A stretch of DNA of 64,000 bases, from NCBI GenBank assembly GCA_949152475.1, contig OX424567.1, positions 28,607,402 through 28,671,401 on the forward strand, in the 5' to 3' direction. The notes under the pieces were generated by a model, which worked only from the letters and a program-made list of their open reading frames with translations, was not told the DNA's origin and searched no databases. Numbering within the stretch: position 1 is the stretch's first letter; every line of letters starts with the position of its first letter. The DNA is from Terebella lapidaria. Its lineage: Eukaryota; Annelida; Polychaeta; Terebellida; Terebellidae. The position numbers and the translations under genes are program-made. Below are positions 24,097 through 35,640 of this stretch, piece by piece.

Positions 24097-26060
24097 TGTG
24101 ACCAGCGGACAGCTTTCCAGGTATTGAGTGAGTTGGCTGGTTCTGATGTTACACACCATGTGGAATCCTCCACCGAGATGTGCGAGAAGTTCGCGACCTT
24201 CTTTGTCAAGAAGATTGAGGACATAAAAGCAACAATCCAAAAGACTGTCGTCGATGAGCAGATCTCTACTGACTGGACTGGTGAGATTGCCGAATCTTCC
24301 ACATCAAAACTGGACGAACTACGCCCTGTTACCGAGACGGAAGTGACGAGCTTACTGAGAAAGAGCAACAGTAAAACATGCGCTCTTGATCCTTGTCCAA
24401 CCAGTGTCATCAAGGACAGTCTGAAGGCCCACGTGAAACCACTAACGGCAGTCTTCAATGCTAGCTTCAAAGAAGGACATTTCCCGGATTCACTTAAAGT
24501 CGCAGATGTGAAGCCGCTGCTGAAAAAGTCTAACCTGGATCCGAGTCTGTTGAAGAACTTTAGACCTGTGTCTAACTTACCAACCGTCGGCAAGTGGCTG
24601 GAGCGCCTAGCCATGAGTCGTCTGAACGAGCATCTGGACCTCACCAATAAACACGAGACCCATCAATCAGCATACAAGAGTCTGCACTCGACTGAGACCG
24701 CTCTTGTTCGTGTCTTCAATGATATTGCTGTGCATCTGGATTCGGGTCGTGTCGTCATGCTGGCCATGATTGACCTCTCTGCGGCGTTCGACACAATCAG
24801 CCATGAAAAGCTCCTCCATCTCTTGCATGCAGAGTACGGTGTCAGTGGATCGGCTCTAGAATGGTTCCAGTCGTACTTTACCAACCGCTCTCAGTACGTC
24901 TCCCTCGGGGATTGCAGATCAGGCAGTGTGTCGCTGATGACCGGCTGTCCTCAAGGATCTGTTTTGGGCCCAGTGGCCTATAACATCTACACTGCCCCGT
25001 TAGCGTCGATCATCGAGAGTTACGGGTTTGCCTACCACAAGTATGCCGACGACCTCCAGGTGTATGCCGACTGTATCGTATCCGACATCGTTACTGTAAA
25101 GAGCAATTTGGAACGGTGTCTGGCCGATGTGCGTAAATGGATGTTACGCTGGCAACTGAGGATTAACGACGAGAAGTCCGAATTCATCATGTTCACGAAC
25201 AGCCGAGTTACCATCCCTGATAACGTCAGTCTCCAGCTCGGTGGTGCGGACTTACGGCCATCTGCCTCTGTAAAGAACCTTGGTGTGTTCTTTGACAAGT
25301 TCCTGTGCCGAGACCAGCACGTTGCCCATGTACTGAAGTGTTGTAACTTCGCTCTCAACAAGCTTGGGCGGATTAGGAAGTTCGTGGATCAGGCTACGTG
25401 CAAGCGGGCCGTGCATGCGCTTGTTTTGAGCAGAGTTGACTACTGTAACTCTCTCCTCGCTGGCTGCCCTACCACCGTGCTCACCAAGCTCCAGAGGTTG
25501 CAGAACCGAGCTGCCCGATTAGTGCTCCGTCCCGGATACCGACAACGAGATGTGGTCATCCGCTCAGCTCCACTCTTACATGAACTCCACTGGTTGCCGA
25601 TCCATCTTCGGGTTCAGTTCAAGGTGTGCTGCCTCGTGTATAAGTGCATGCACGGTCTTGCCCCAGATTACCTCACATGTCTCATACAGCCAGCGACGAG
25701 ACATTCACGACTCCGTCAACCAACAGAAGGGACTCTGGCAGTGAGGAGAAACAAACGTAAGATCGGCGAGTCCTCCTTCTCTTCCACGGCCCCACACTTC
25801 TGGAACGCTCTCCCGCAATCTCTGCGTCAGTGTGAAACTCTTATGACATTCCGAAGGCAGCTGAAAACTCATCTGTGGTTAAATTATGTGCAATGACTTT
25901 TTATCCTGAAATTTACGTGTTTCACCGCTGTGCTAATTATTCCATGTTTTTACTCTTGTTTTATATTATCTATTTGTACACGCACTGATAGATATACATG
26001 TATGTCTGATATTGCGTTCCAAGCATCAATAAATAAATAAATAAAAATAAATAAAATATA
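24097..26060 (+). mobile_element. 5'-truncated CR1/L2-like LINE
   Basis: It contains the reverse transcriptase frame, a ~130-bp 3' UTR and an (ATAAATA)n tail near 26028-26060. The 5' part, with ORF1 and the endonuclease, is missing, typical of incomplete target-primed reverse transcription. Flanking AAAAT may be a short target duplication but lies in AT-rich repeat sequence. Confidence 0.88.
24103..25896 (+). CDS. Non-LTR retrotransposon reverse transcriptase (partial ORF2)
   Basis: It copies element RNA into DNA at a nicked target. The frame is open from the truncation point (first annotatable start 24124, a non-ATG codon) to the stop at 25894-25896, nearly 600 codons with no internal stop. 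Visible: CALDPCPTSVIKDSL, FRPVSNLPTVGKWLERL (fingers), QSAYKSLHSTETALVRV, MIDLSAAFDTISHEKLL (first catalytic Asp), GCPQGSVLGPVAYNIYTAPL, HKYADDLQVYAD (YADD catalytic pair), then thumb and the C-terminal RLQNRAARLVL and LHWLPIHLRVQFK motifs typical of the CR1/L2 group. The catalytic residues are intact although the copy lacks its endonuclease, so it looks young but cannot move by itself. Confidence 0.93.
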   Translation, partial: QRTAFQVLSELAGSDVTHHVESSTEMCEKFATFFVKKIEDIKATIQKTVVDEQISTDWTGEIAESSTSKLDELRPVTETEVTSLLRKSNSKTCALDPCPTSVIKDSLKAHVKPLTAVFNASFKEGHFPDSLKVADVKPLLKKSNLDPSLLKNFRPVSNLPTVGKWLERLAMSRLNEHLDLTNKHETHQSAYKSLHSTETALVRVFNDIAVHLDSGRVVMLAMIDLSAAFDTISHEKLLHLLHAEYGVSGSALEWFQSYFTNRSQYVSLGDCRSGSVSLMTGCPQGSVLGPVAYNIYTAPLASIIESYGFAYHKYADDLQVYADCIVSDIVTVKSNLERCLADVRKWMLRWQLRINDEKSEFIMFTNSRVTIPDNVSLQLGGADLRPSASVKNLGVFFDKFLCRDQHVAHVLKCCNFALNKLGRIRKFVDQATCKRAVHALVLSRVDYCNSLLAGCPTTVLTKLQRLQNRAARLVLRPGYRQRDVVIRSAPLLHELHWLPIHLRVQFKVCCLVYKCMHGLAPDYLTCLIQPATRHSRLRQPTEGTLAVRRNKRKIGESSFSSTAPHFWNALPQSLRQCETLMTFRRQLKTHLWLNYVQ

Positions 26061-26819
26061 ATTTATGGTGAAATATCGATGTGGCTCCAATTTCGTCATC
26101 TTGAGATGCAGTTTTGGTAAACTTTTACTTGAATTTTAGCTTGAAACCAAGTTTGGCACATATTATGAATTAAAATTTAAATTGTGGTGGAAAGTTTGAT
26201 CTGGCTCCAATTTCGTCATCTTGAAATGTAGTTTTGGTCAACTTTTACTTTGAATTTCAACTTGGAACCAAGTTTGGCACATAGTATGAGTTGAAATATA
26301 ACTTATGGTGAAAAGTTCGATCTGGCTCCAATTTAGTCATCTTGAAATGCATTTTTTGTCAACTTTTGCTTGAATTTCAACTTGGAACCAAGTTTGTCAA
26401 ATATTCTTTGAAATTATAACTTAAGGTGAAAAAATTTATCTGGCTGTAATTTCGTTAATTTATCGAACATGTCGAAATGGAAATTCGTATGCAGTGATTT
26501 TAGTGGTGATCTTGAATTCGACCTTCAATAAGCTTGAAAGGTTTCACACTCACAATGTACATCAGTGATATATTTGGGGCAACAGGGATGATAGGGCTAC
26601 GGGGGATACACCTAAGCGGTTGTAGGCGACCGGAAGCGTCTAGTTTGCCTTTGAAATGACGGTCTGCGTGTGGTGGCCATTTTGAATTTTTGACCGGTAG
26701 GCGAAAAAAAAATTTTCGTCCCAAATCGAGTCACTATTCGTTTTGAGCCATTTCCAAAAAAAAATAAAAATAAATTTTTTTGGCCATTGAAAAATTTTTT
26801 GGACTCTTCATAATCCATT

Positions 26820-27330
26820 TTTGTCGATTTGTAATAGTGCTGGTCCTTGGCAGTTACGATCGTGATTTTTCGCGTTTAGCCTACAGAAATTTCAATAATA
26901 GTTCGCAACTATATATGTACAGTACTGTTCTAAAGTCCATTCATTATTAATGCCGAAACGAATATTAATCTGGAACAAACTCCTGAGATTTTAATGGATA
27001 ATAGGTTGGCATTCTGGCGTTTTGTCAAAAATAATGTACATCATATTCAATATGATATTGTTCGGGTGAACAGAAACGATCATTACAAAAATTTCAAGCG
27101 GGATTTTAATATATATCGCCAGGCATGCCTGATTACCACCACAGGGAGCTCGATGCAATATTTGGGATAGCTGTCGGTCACACAATGCAAAAATCTATAC
27201 CATTCTTTTAGGCTATGAGTCCCATTAGCCAATCAACTTCATTCGAAAATATCATGTTCAAAATTTATTTCGGAACTAGACTAGTCCGTTCATTACGGCG
27301 GCCCAATGCTGCCATTATTCATGCCTGAGT
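26820..27330. other. No gene or repeat recognised
   Basis: AT-rich sequence between the module block and the 20-bp array. Short ORFs only; nothing identified on either strand. Confidence 0.5.
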
Positions 27331-29360
27331 TAAGAGTAGTTTTGAAATCAGTTTCATAGTTAGTAAACAGTTATTTTCAGTTATGAAACTAGTTTCTAGC
27401 AAGGCACAAACCCTTTACACCCAGCACAAACCTTTCTAGCAGGACACAAACGTTTTCAGCAGGGTGCAAACCTTTCTAGCATGGCGCAAACCTTTCTAGC
27501 ACGGCACAAACTTTTATAACAGGGCATAAACCTTTATAACACGGCACAAACCTTTTTAACATGGCACAAACCTTTTTAACGGGGCGCAAACCTTTTTACC
27601 ACGGCACAAACCTTTATAGCAGGGCACAAACCTTTATAACACGGCACAAACCTTTTTAACATGGCACAAACCTTTAAAACGGGGCGCAAACTTTTTTAGC
27701 ACGGCACAAACTTTTTTAGCATGGCACAAACCTTCATAACACGGCACAAACCTTTATAGCAGGGCGCAAACCTTTTTAACATGGCGCAAACCTTTATAAC
27801 AGGGCACAAACCTTTTCAACACGGCACAAACCTTTATAGCAGGGCACAAACCTTTTTAACACGGCACAAACCTTTTTAACACGGCACAAACCTTTATAGC
27901 AGGGCACAAACCTTTTTAACACGGCACAAACCTTTTTAACACGGCACAAACCTTTATAGCAGGGCACAAACCTTTTAAACACGGCACAAACCTTTATAAC
28001 AGGGCACAAACCTTCTTATCACGGCACAAACCTTTATAGCAGGGCACAAACCTTTCTAACACGGCACAAACCTTTATAGCAGGGCACAAACCTTTTTAAC
28101 ACGGCACAAACCTTTTGAGCAGGGCACAAACCTTTTGAACACGGCACAAACCTTTATAACAGGGCATAAACCTTTATAGCAGGGCGCAAACCTTTATAAC
28201 AGGGCACAAACCTTTATAACAGGGCACAAACGTTTCTAACATGGCTCAAACCTTTATAACAGGGCACAAACGTTTTTAACATGGCGCAAACCTTTATAAC
28301 AGGGCACAAACCTTTTTAACACGGCACAAACTTTTTTAACAAGGCACAAACCTTTTCAATACGGCACAAACCTTTATAGCAGGGCACAAACCTTTTTAAC
28401 ACGGCACAAACCTTTATAGCAGGGCACAAACCTTTTTAACACGGCACAAACCTTTTGAGCAGGGCACAAACCTTTTGAACACGGCACAAACCTTTATAAC
28501 AGGGCATAAACCTTTATAGCAGGGCGCAAACCTTTATAACAGGGCACAAACCTTTATAACAGGGCACAAACGTTTTTAACATGGCTCAAACCTTTATAAC
28601 AGGGCACAAACGTTTTTAACATGGCGCAAACCTTTATAACAGGGCACAAACCTTTTTAACACGGCACAAACTTTTTTAACAAGGCACAAACCTTTTCAAT
28701 ACGGCACAAACCTTTATAGCAGGGCACAAACCTTTTTAACACGGCACAAACCTTTATAGCAGGGCATAAACCTTTAAAACGAGGCACAAACCTTTTAAAC
28801 ACAGCACAAAACTTTTTAACATGGCGCAAACCTTTATAACAGGGCACAAACCTTTTTAACACGGCACAAACTTTTTTAACAAGGCACAAACCTTTTCAAT
28901 ACGGCACAAACCTTTATAGCAGGGCACAAACCTTTTTAACACGGCACAAACCTTTATAGCAGGGCATAAACCTTTAAAACGAGGCACAAACCTTTTAAAC
29001 ACAGCACAAACCTTTATAACAGGGCCTAAATCTTTATAACAGGGCACAAACCTTTTTAGCACGGCGCAAACCTATATAGCAGGGCCCAAACCTTTATAAC
29101 AGAGTAGGTTTGAAATTAGTTTCCTAGTTAGTAAACAGTTTTTTTTTCAGTTATGAAACTAGTTTCTAGCATGACACAAACCTATCTATCACAGCACAAA
29201 CCTTTACAACATGGGGTTTGTGCCATGCTACAAAGGTTCGTGCCATGCTACAAAGGTTTGTGCCTTGTTATAATGGTTTGTGCCGTGTTAAAAAGGTTTA
29301 TGCCCTGCTATAAAGGTTTGTGCCATGTTAAAAAGGTTTGTGCCTTTTTTTGTGCCTGTG
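27331..29360. repeat. 20-bp tandem array (GGCACAAACCTTTATAGCAG type), with inverted tail
   Basis: The monomer GGCACAAACCTTTTTAACAC and variants repeat with an almost invariant 20-bp period from ~27400 to 29100. A non-repeat segment (GTTAGTAAACAGTT, then TCAGTTATGAAACTAGTTTC) occurs before the array (~27350) and again at ~29125. After the second copy the array continues and flips strand at ~29215-29345 (GGTTTGTGCCATGCTACAAA). Larger blocks recur: ACAAGGCACAAACCTTTTCA at about 28340, 28680 and 28880. ORFs here reflect repeat periodicity only. Confidence 0.95.
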
Positions 29361-29631
29361 GCAGCCATTTTGACTTTTTGATGGGTCGACGAAAAAAAAT
29401 TTTTTGTCTCAAATCAAGTCACTATTCGTTTTGAGCCATTTCCAACAAAATTTTTTTTGGCCATTGAAAAAATTTTTTCCTTCATAATGGGAGCAGTGCG
29501 GAGTAAACTGATAGAAGACTTCAAAATAGAGCCTATGTATTGGCACATTCAAATGGGAAATCATATATTGCGGTTTGAGTGATGACCTTGGAAAGTAAAA
29601 AACGATGAATTTTGTCTTTGGTGGCCATTTT

Positions 29632-30880
29632 TAGGTTACCGGACCTATGGTCCGATAACCTATTGCCATGGCGTTGCGTCCGTCGTCCGTAAACAATTTT
29701 ATCTTTAAAGTTTACGATCGGATTTTTCTGAAATTTTGCACAAAAATGCTTAAAAATAATTAAAAAGGGAGGTAATTTTTAGTTTTTAGATTTTCGCATT
29801 TTTTCAAAATGGCGGCCGTTTTCGTCGAAAAATGGCCAATTTTGGACTTTGACGGTCGTTTTCTCAAAATCTGTTCAGTAACTTTTTTTCTTTTTGATAC
29901 ATAACACTCCTCATATGTACTCCTATGATGTCTATAAATTTCGTCGCGCTTGAATCGCTCGAAATGGGCCGTTTTGGCCCACACTCGGCCCAAATGGGAC
30001 TTTCCCATGTTAAATTCTCCTATGCTTTATAATGGGACACATTAAGCCTAGGTCAATAGGTCAATAGCGGCCGTTCTCGTCGAAAATGGCTAATTTTGGA
30101 CTTTGGTGGTCGTTTTCTCAAAATCTGTTCAGTAACTTTTTTTCTTATTGATGCATAACACTCCTCATATGTACTTCTGTGACATGTATAAACTTCGTTG
30201 CGCTTGAATCACTCGAAGTGGGCCATTTTGGGCCCAAACTTGGCCCAGATGTGACTTTCCCATGTTAAATTTTCCTATGCTTTATAATGGGACACATTAA
30301 GCCTAATATCTCACTTAATATTGAGATTAGAGACTAGGAATCAATTGTGGACATATAGGAAATGATATATGCTGAATATTCTCGTGACCTTGAATCTGAC
30401 CTTTGACCTCATTTTCAAGGTCACAGGACAAAATGGCTAATATCTCGCTTATTATCGACTTTACAGCTTAGAAATCAATTGTGAACATATAGGAAATGAT
30501 ATATGCTGAATATTCTCAAGACCTTGAATTTGACCTTTGACCTCATTTTCAAGGTCACAGGACAAAATGGCTAATATCTTGCTCCTCTATTGACTGTATG
30601 GCTTGGGAATCAATTGTGGACATATAGAAAATGATATACACTGAATATTTTGATGACCTTGAGCTTGACCTTTGCCGTCATTTTCAAGGCCACAGCACAA
30701 AATTGCTAATATCTCTCTGATTATTTAATTTACAGCTTAGCAATCAACTGTGGACATGATATCTGCTTAATATTATATATGCTGAATATTCTCTTGACCT
30801 TAAATTTAACAAGTGACCTGGCTAATGTCTAAAATATTAACATTGTCCGGTAACCTATCTTCGGCCCTTGGCCTAATTTT
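29632..30880 (+). mobile_element. TAGGTTACCGGAC-ended element, 1.25 kb
   Basis: Starts TTAGGTTACCGGACCTATGG (hairpin with GGTCCGATAACC) and ends GTCCGGTAACCTATCTTCGG near 30845-30880. The interior includes the AAAATGGC block and ~134-bp satellite monomers. No coding capacity. Confidence 0.65.
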
Positions 30881-33800
30881 TGCATTTGTTTCAAAATGGC
30901 GGCCGTTTTCGACGATAAATGCCTGATTTTGGACTTTGGCGGCCATTTTCTCAAAATTTGTTCAGTAACTTTTTTTCTTCTTGATATATAACACTCCTCA
31001 TATGTACTCCTATGACGCATATAAATTTCGTTGCGCTTGAATCGCTCGAAGTGGGCCATTTTTGCCCAAACTCGGCCCCAATGGGGCTTTCCCATGTTAC
31101 ATTCTATGCTTTATAAAGGACACATTATGCCTAATATCTCACTTAATATTGAGATTAGAGCTTAGGAATCAATTGTAGACATATAGGAAATGATATATGC
31201 TGAATATTCTCGTGACCTTGAATTTGACCTCTGACCTCAGTTTCAAGGTCAGAGCACAAAATGGCTTATATCTCGCTTATTATCCACTTTACAGCTTAGG
31301 AATCAATTGTGGACATATAGGAAATGATATATGCTGAATATTCTGATGACCTTGAAATTGACCTTTGACCTCATTTTCAAGGTCACAGAACAAAATGGCT
31401 AATATCTCACTTGTTATCGATTTTACAGCTTAGGAATCAATTGTGGACATATAGGAAATGATATATGCTGATCATTCTCGTGACCATGAATTTGACCTAT
31501 GACCTTATTTTCAAGGTCAAGAGCACAAAATGGCTAATATCTTGCTTATTATCGACTTTACAGCTTAGGAATCAATTGTGAACAGATAGGAAATGTTATG
31601 TTGTGAATATTGTCATGACCTTGAATTTGACCTTGGACCTAATTTTCAAGGTCACAGGACAAAATGGCTAATATCTCGCTTCTGATCGACTTTACAGCTT
31701 AGGAATCAATTATGAACATATAGAAAATAATATATACAGATTATTCTCATGACCTTCAATTTGACCTTTGACCTAAATTTCAAGGGCACAGGACAAAATG
31801 ACTAATATCTAGCTTATTATCGATTTTACAGCTTAGGAATCAATTGTGAACATATAGAAAATGCTTTACACTGAATATCGCCATGACCTTGAATTCAACC
31901 TTTGACCTCATTTTCAAAGTCAATGGACAAAATGGCTAATATCTCGCTTCTAATCGACTTTACAGCTTAGGAATCAATTATGAACATATAGAAAATTATA
32001 TATACAGATTATTCTCATGACCTTCAATTTGACCTTTGACCCAAATTTCAGTGGCACAGGACAAAATGACTAATATCGCCATTATTTTCGATTTTACAGC
32101 TTAGGAATCAATTGTGAACATATAGAAAATGCTTTACACTGAATATCGCCATGACCTTGAATTCGACGTTTGACCTCATTTTCAAAGTCAAAGGACAAAA
32201 TGGCTAATATCTCACTTAGTGACTTCATAGTGTGGGAATCAATGAAGGACATATAGGAAGTGTTATGCGCCAAATATTCTGATGACCTTGAATTTGACCT
32301 TTGCCTTCATTTTCAAGGCCACAGCACAAGATTGCTAATATCTCTCTGATTATTGAATTCGCAGCTTAGCAATCAAAAATTGCTAATATCTCTGTGGACA
32401 TGATATATGCTTAATATTATATATGCTGAATATTCTCTTCACCTTGGATTTAACCAGTGACCTGGCTAACATCTAAAATATTAAACATATATTGTCCGGT
32501 AACCTATCTTTGGCCCTTGGCCTAATTTTTTTTGACATGGTGAAGTTCCCCATAAATTTGTCAGAACATACTTTGGGCTAATATCTAAAGACTTTTTTAG
32601 AAAAATTTTTGATTGAATCGTTTTTGCCGATTTGGCGGCCATTTTTGACGAAAAGTTGCCAATTTTGGACTTTGGTGGCCATTTTCTCAAAAACTGTCTG
32701 ATCAGTTTTGAGATTTTTGTTTCAAAACATTCCTCTCATGTACCTCTATGACATGTATGAGTTTCGTTGCCCTTGAATCGCGAATCCGCGTTTGGCAGCC
32801 ATTTTGATTTTTTGATGGGTCGGTGAAAAAAAAAATTTTTTTTGTCCCAAATCGAGTCACTATTTGTTTTGAGCCATTTCCATCAAAAAAAAATAAAAAA
32901 ATTTTTTTGGCCATTGAAAATTTTTTTTGGACTTGAAAAATTTCACCCAATATTTAGCTTCATAATGGGAGCTGTGCGGAGTAAACTCATTGAACACTTC
33001 AAGATAGAGCCTAGGTATTGGCACATTCGAATGGGAAATCATATATTGCGGTTTGAGTGGTGACCTTGAATTTGACTTTCAATGACCTTGAAAAGTCAAA
33101 ACGACCTTTTTTGTCGAAAAAACGATTAATTTTGTCTTTGGTGGCCATTTTCTCGAATTTTATTCAGACAGTTTCCCTCAAAATCATATATAAAACTCTC
33201 CTTAAGTACCTTTGTGATGTGTATAAGGTTTGTTGCCTTTGAATCGACGCTCTGTGAAAATATGTCAATAACGAAAAAAAAACCTTTCATGATGTAACTT
33301 GATTTCGTGTTATATAGTCCATACAGAAATTTTTGTTTTTAGCAACATTTACGAACATGTTTTAACAATAGATTTCAACATCAGTGTAACAATTATATGT
33401 TGGGAAATCAGTATTCTATGCAATTCTCATGATTGCCGGTAAGCTACAGCACCCTTGGTGCTATGTTTAGATTTTCATTTCAAAACATAGTAATATGGGT
33501 TTTTGACAGTGTGTATAAAGATGGAGTGCCTCGAATTGCTCAAAATCTAGGTTCAAAAGGCCCAAATTAAATTTCTTGTCATTTTCTCAAAAATTATCTG
33601 ATCAGTACTGAGATGTTTGTCGTAAAACATGCTAATTGGGGCCTCTGACATTGTGTATAAGGATGGAGTGCCTTGAATCAATTGAAAAGCCCAAAATGTA
33701 GGCTTAAATGGCCCAACAAGGCCCAAAATTCATTTTTTGACTGTTTTCTCAAAAACTGTACGATCAGTTTCGAGATTTTTGTTTCAAAACATGCTGAATG

Positions 33801-34620
33801 GGGTATTTGATATTATGTATAAATATGGATTGCCATGAATTGCTCAAAAGGCCCGATACGTGGACTCAAAAAGCCTGAAAGGGTTCTATATGCACAAATT
33901 GCCATATACATGATATGAGGTGAAAACGCTTGTACATAGGGCTTAGGTTTGTATTATAAGCATATAGGTAGTCATATATGGTGCATCTTTTGGTAACCTT
34001 GAGGTTGACCTCAGACAACCTTGAAGGCTAAATCTTGGGTCACAGAGACCTGAAATGTGTAAATTGCCCTCTACAGCCAAAAATGCTTGTAGATAGAGCT
34101 GTAATTGGAAGTTGTATATACCACATCTTTTGGTAAACTTGAACTTGACCTCAGATGACCTTGAGTGCTACATCTCATTGTCACATCCGAAAAGAAATGT
34201 GTAAATTTAGTCTAGAGACAAAATACTTGTAAATAGGCCTTGTATTTTGAACATATACAAGGTTATATGCTGCACACTTAATTGTGACATTGAAGTTCTC
34301 GAAGATGACCTCGACTAGTTCATCTAAATGTCATATCTCACCTGTAGTGCTTCAACCAAAATTTTCTGGCAACCTATCTTAGCCCTTGGGCTAATTTTCC
34401 AAAATGACAGCCATTTTTGTCGAAAAACTGCCGATTTTGTCAGTCATGTTTTCAAAAACATTCTCATTTACCCCTGTGATGGGTATAAGTGTCGTTGCCC
34501 TTGAATCGTTGGGCTGCGTGTGGTTTTTGACCTCATTTTCAAGGTCATTTCACAGATTCTGCACATATAGGATATGATATATGCTGGATTTCTCATGATG
34601 TTGAACTTCACCTTTGACCT
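30881..34620. repeat. Satellite monomers and module mosaic with two element right ends
   Basis: 31100-32340 is a diverged run of the ~134-bp satellite. Element right ends (TCCGGTAACCTATCTTTGGC at ~32495; GGCAACCTATCTTAGCCC at ~34370) have no matching left-end hairpin nearby. 32600-34350 carries the AAACTGTCTGATCAGTTTTG and CATAATGGGAGCTGTG modules. No genes. Confidence 0.7.
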
Positions 34621-35640
34621 TATTAGGGCATTTCGGCACGAAATGCCCTTATGGTTTTGTCAGAATTCATATTATGTAGATGAACCCTATTGTTTTGGAG
34701 CCGGCTCTGAGTTCCAGTTAGTCCGTGAGGATGAATTTTTCTGTCAAATGGTTTCCGGATGATAACTCGAAAAGTACTTGCGCTACACCTCTGGAACTTG
34801 ACACAGGTGGATATTGTGTCAGAGAGGAACCCTATTGATTATGGGGTCAGTCCAGAGGTCAAAAGAGATTTTGGTGAGTCATTTTTTAGGCCCAATGCAT
34901 ATCTCGGAAGCGGTGCGTCGTAGGGCGAAACGGACTGTATTTTCGGACTTGTCGCACTAGACAAACATGTCTAACAGGTATTTTGTATGAACCTTGACCT
35001 GGAATTTTTTTGCCGAGTCGACAATTTTCTTTTTCATCGATAACTCGGAAACGGTGCGTCGTAGAGCGAAACGGACGTTATTTTCGGACTCGTCACTCTA
35101 GATAAACATGTCTAAAGGGTGGATGAACTTTGACCTGAAATTTGACCTTGACCTCAAACTTTTTTTGCCGAGTCGGCATTTTTTGTTTCCGATGATACTT
35201 CGGAAACGGTGGGTAGAGCAAAACGGACGTTATTTTCGGACTCCGCACGAAACAAACATGTCTAAGGGGTATTATGGATGAACTTTTACGTTGACCTCAA
35301 ATTTTTTTGGTGAATCAGCATTTTTCGTTCTTGTCCATATTTTGGAAACAATGCGTCGTACAGCGGAACAGACGTTATTTTCGGACTTGTCGCACTAGAC
35401 AAACATGTCTGATGGGTATTATGGATGAACTTCGACCTTGACCTCAAATTTTTTTGCCGAGTCAGCATTCTTTGTTTTCGTCGATATCTGGAACACAGCG
35501 GTCATAGAGCGAAACGGACGTTATTTTCGGACTTGTCACTCTAGACAAACATGTCTAAGGGATATTATGAATGAACTTTGCCTTGGCCTGATTTCAGTCG
35601 AAATGCCCCAAGGCATCTCTGGGCCTTGACGTCTAGTTTT
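34621..35640. mobile_element. AGGGCATTTCGG-ended repeat element inserted in satellite
   Basis: The left end is a hairpin, AGGGCATTTCGGCACGAAATGCCCT. The right end reads GTCGAAATGCCCCAAGGCAT then TTGACGTC. The satellite phrase broken at GACCTTATT resumes at TTTTTAAGGTCAGAACAC after it. The interior holds about five ~145-bp units marked by GCGAAACGGACGTTATTTTC and AGACAAACATGTCTAA. Noncoding. Confidence 0.6.

Larger units (their letters stand above)
24030..26490. repeat. ~112-bp tandem repeat interrupted by a LINE
   Basis: Units with AACCAAGTTTGGCACATA, ATGAATTAAAAT and CTGGCTCCAATTTCGTCATC occur at 24040-24096 and 26060-26490. The left part stops in ...GAATTAAAAT and the array resumes with ATAATTTATGGTG after the LINE tail, so the LINE integrated inside a unit. 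Confidence 0.85.
23088..26641. mobile_element. GTATCCCCCG-ended element carrying tandem repeats and a LINE
   Basis: It starts with GTATCCCCCGAACAAAGTTC (hairpin) and has the inverse CGGGGGATAC near 26601. The surrounding dispersed module resumes on both sides, with AGTTT on each side (23083-23087 and 26642-26646) as a possible target duplication. Without the LINE the element would be about 1.6 kb. Its interior is mostly two tandem arrays. It encodes nothing of its own. Borders are good to a few tens of bases. Confidence 0.6.

Noticed and set aside
24084..24647. Minus-strand 187-codon ORF
   Set aside because: It is the antisense shadow of the LINE reverse transcriptase.
27794..29062. Minus-strand ORFs with periodic VCAVLKRFVPCYKGL sequence
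   Set aside because: A 20-bp unit read in three frames gives a 20-residue period. There is no unique coding sequence and frames break at every unit-length change.
27400..29100. CRISPR-like look of the regular 20-bp array
   Set aside because: There are no unique spacers: whole 20-bp units repeat head to tail, and the context is eukaryotic.
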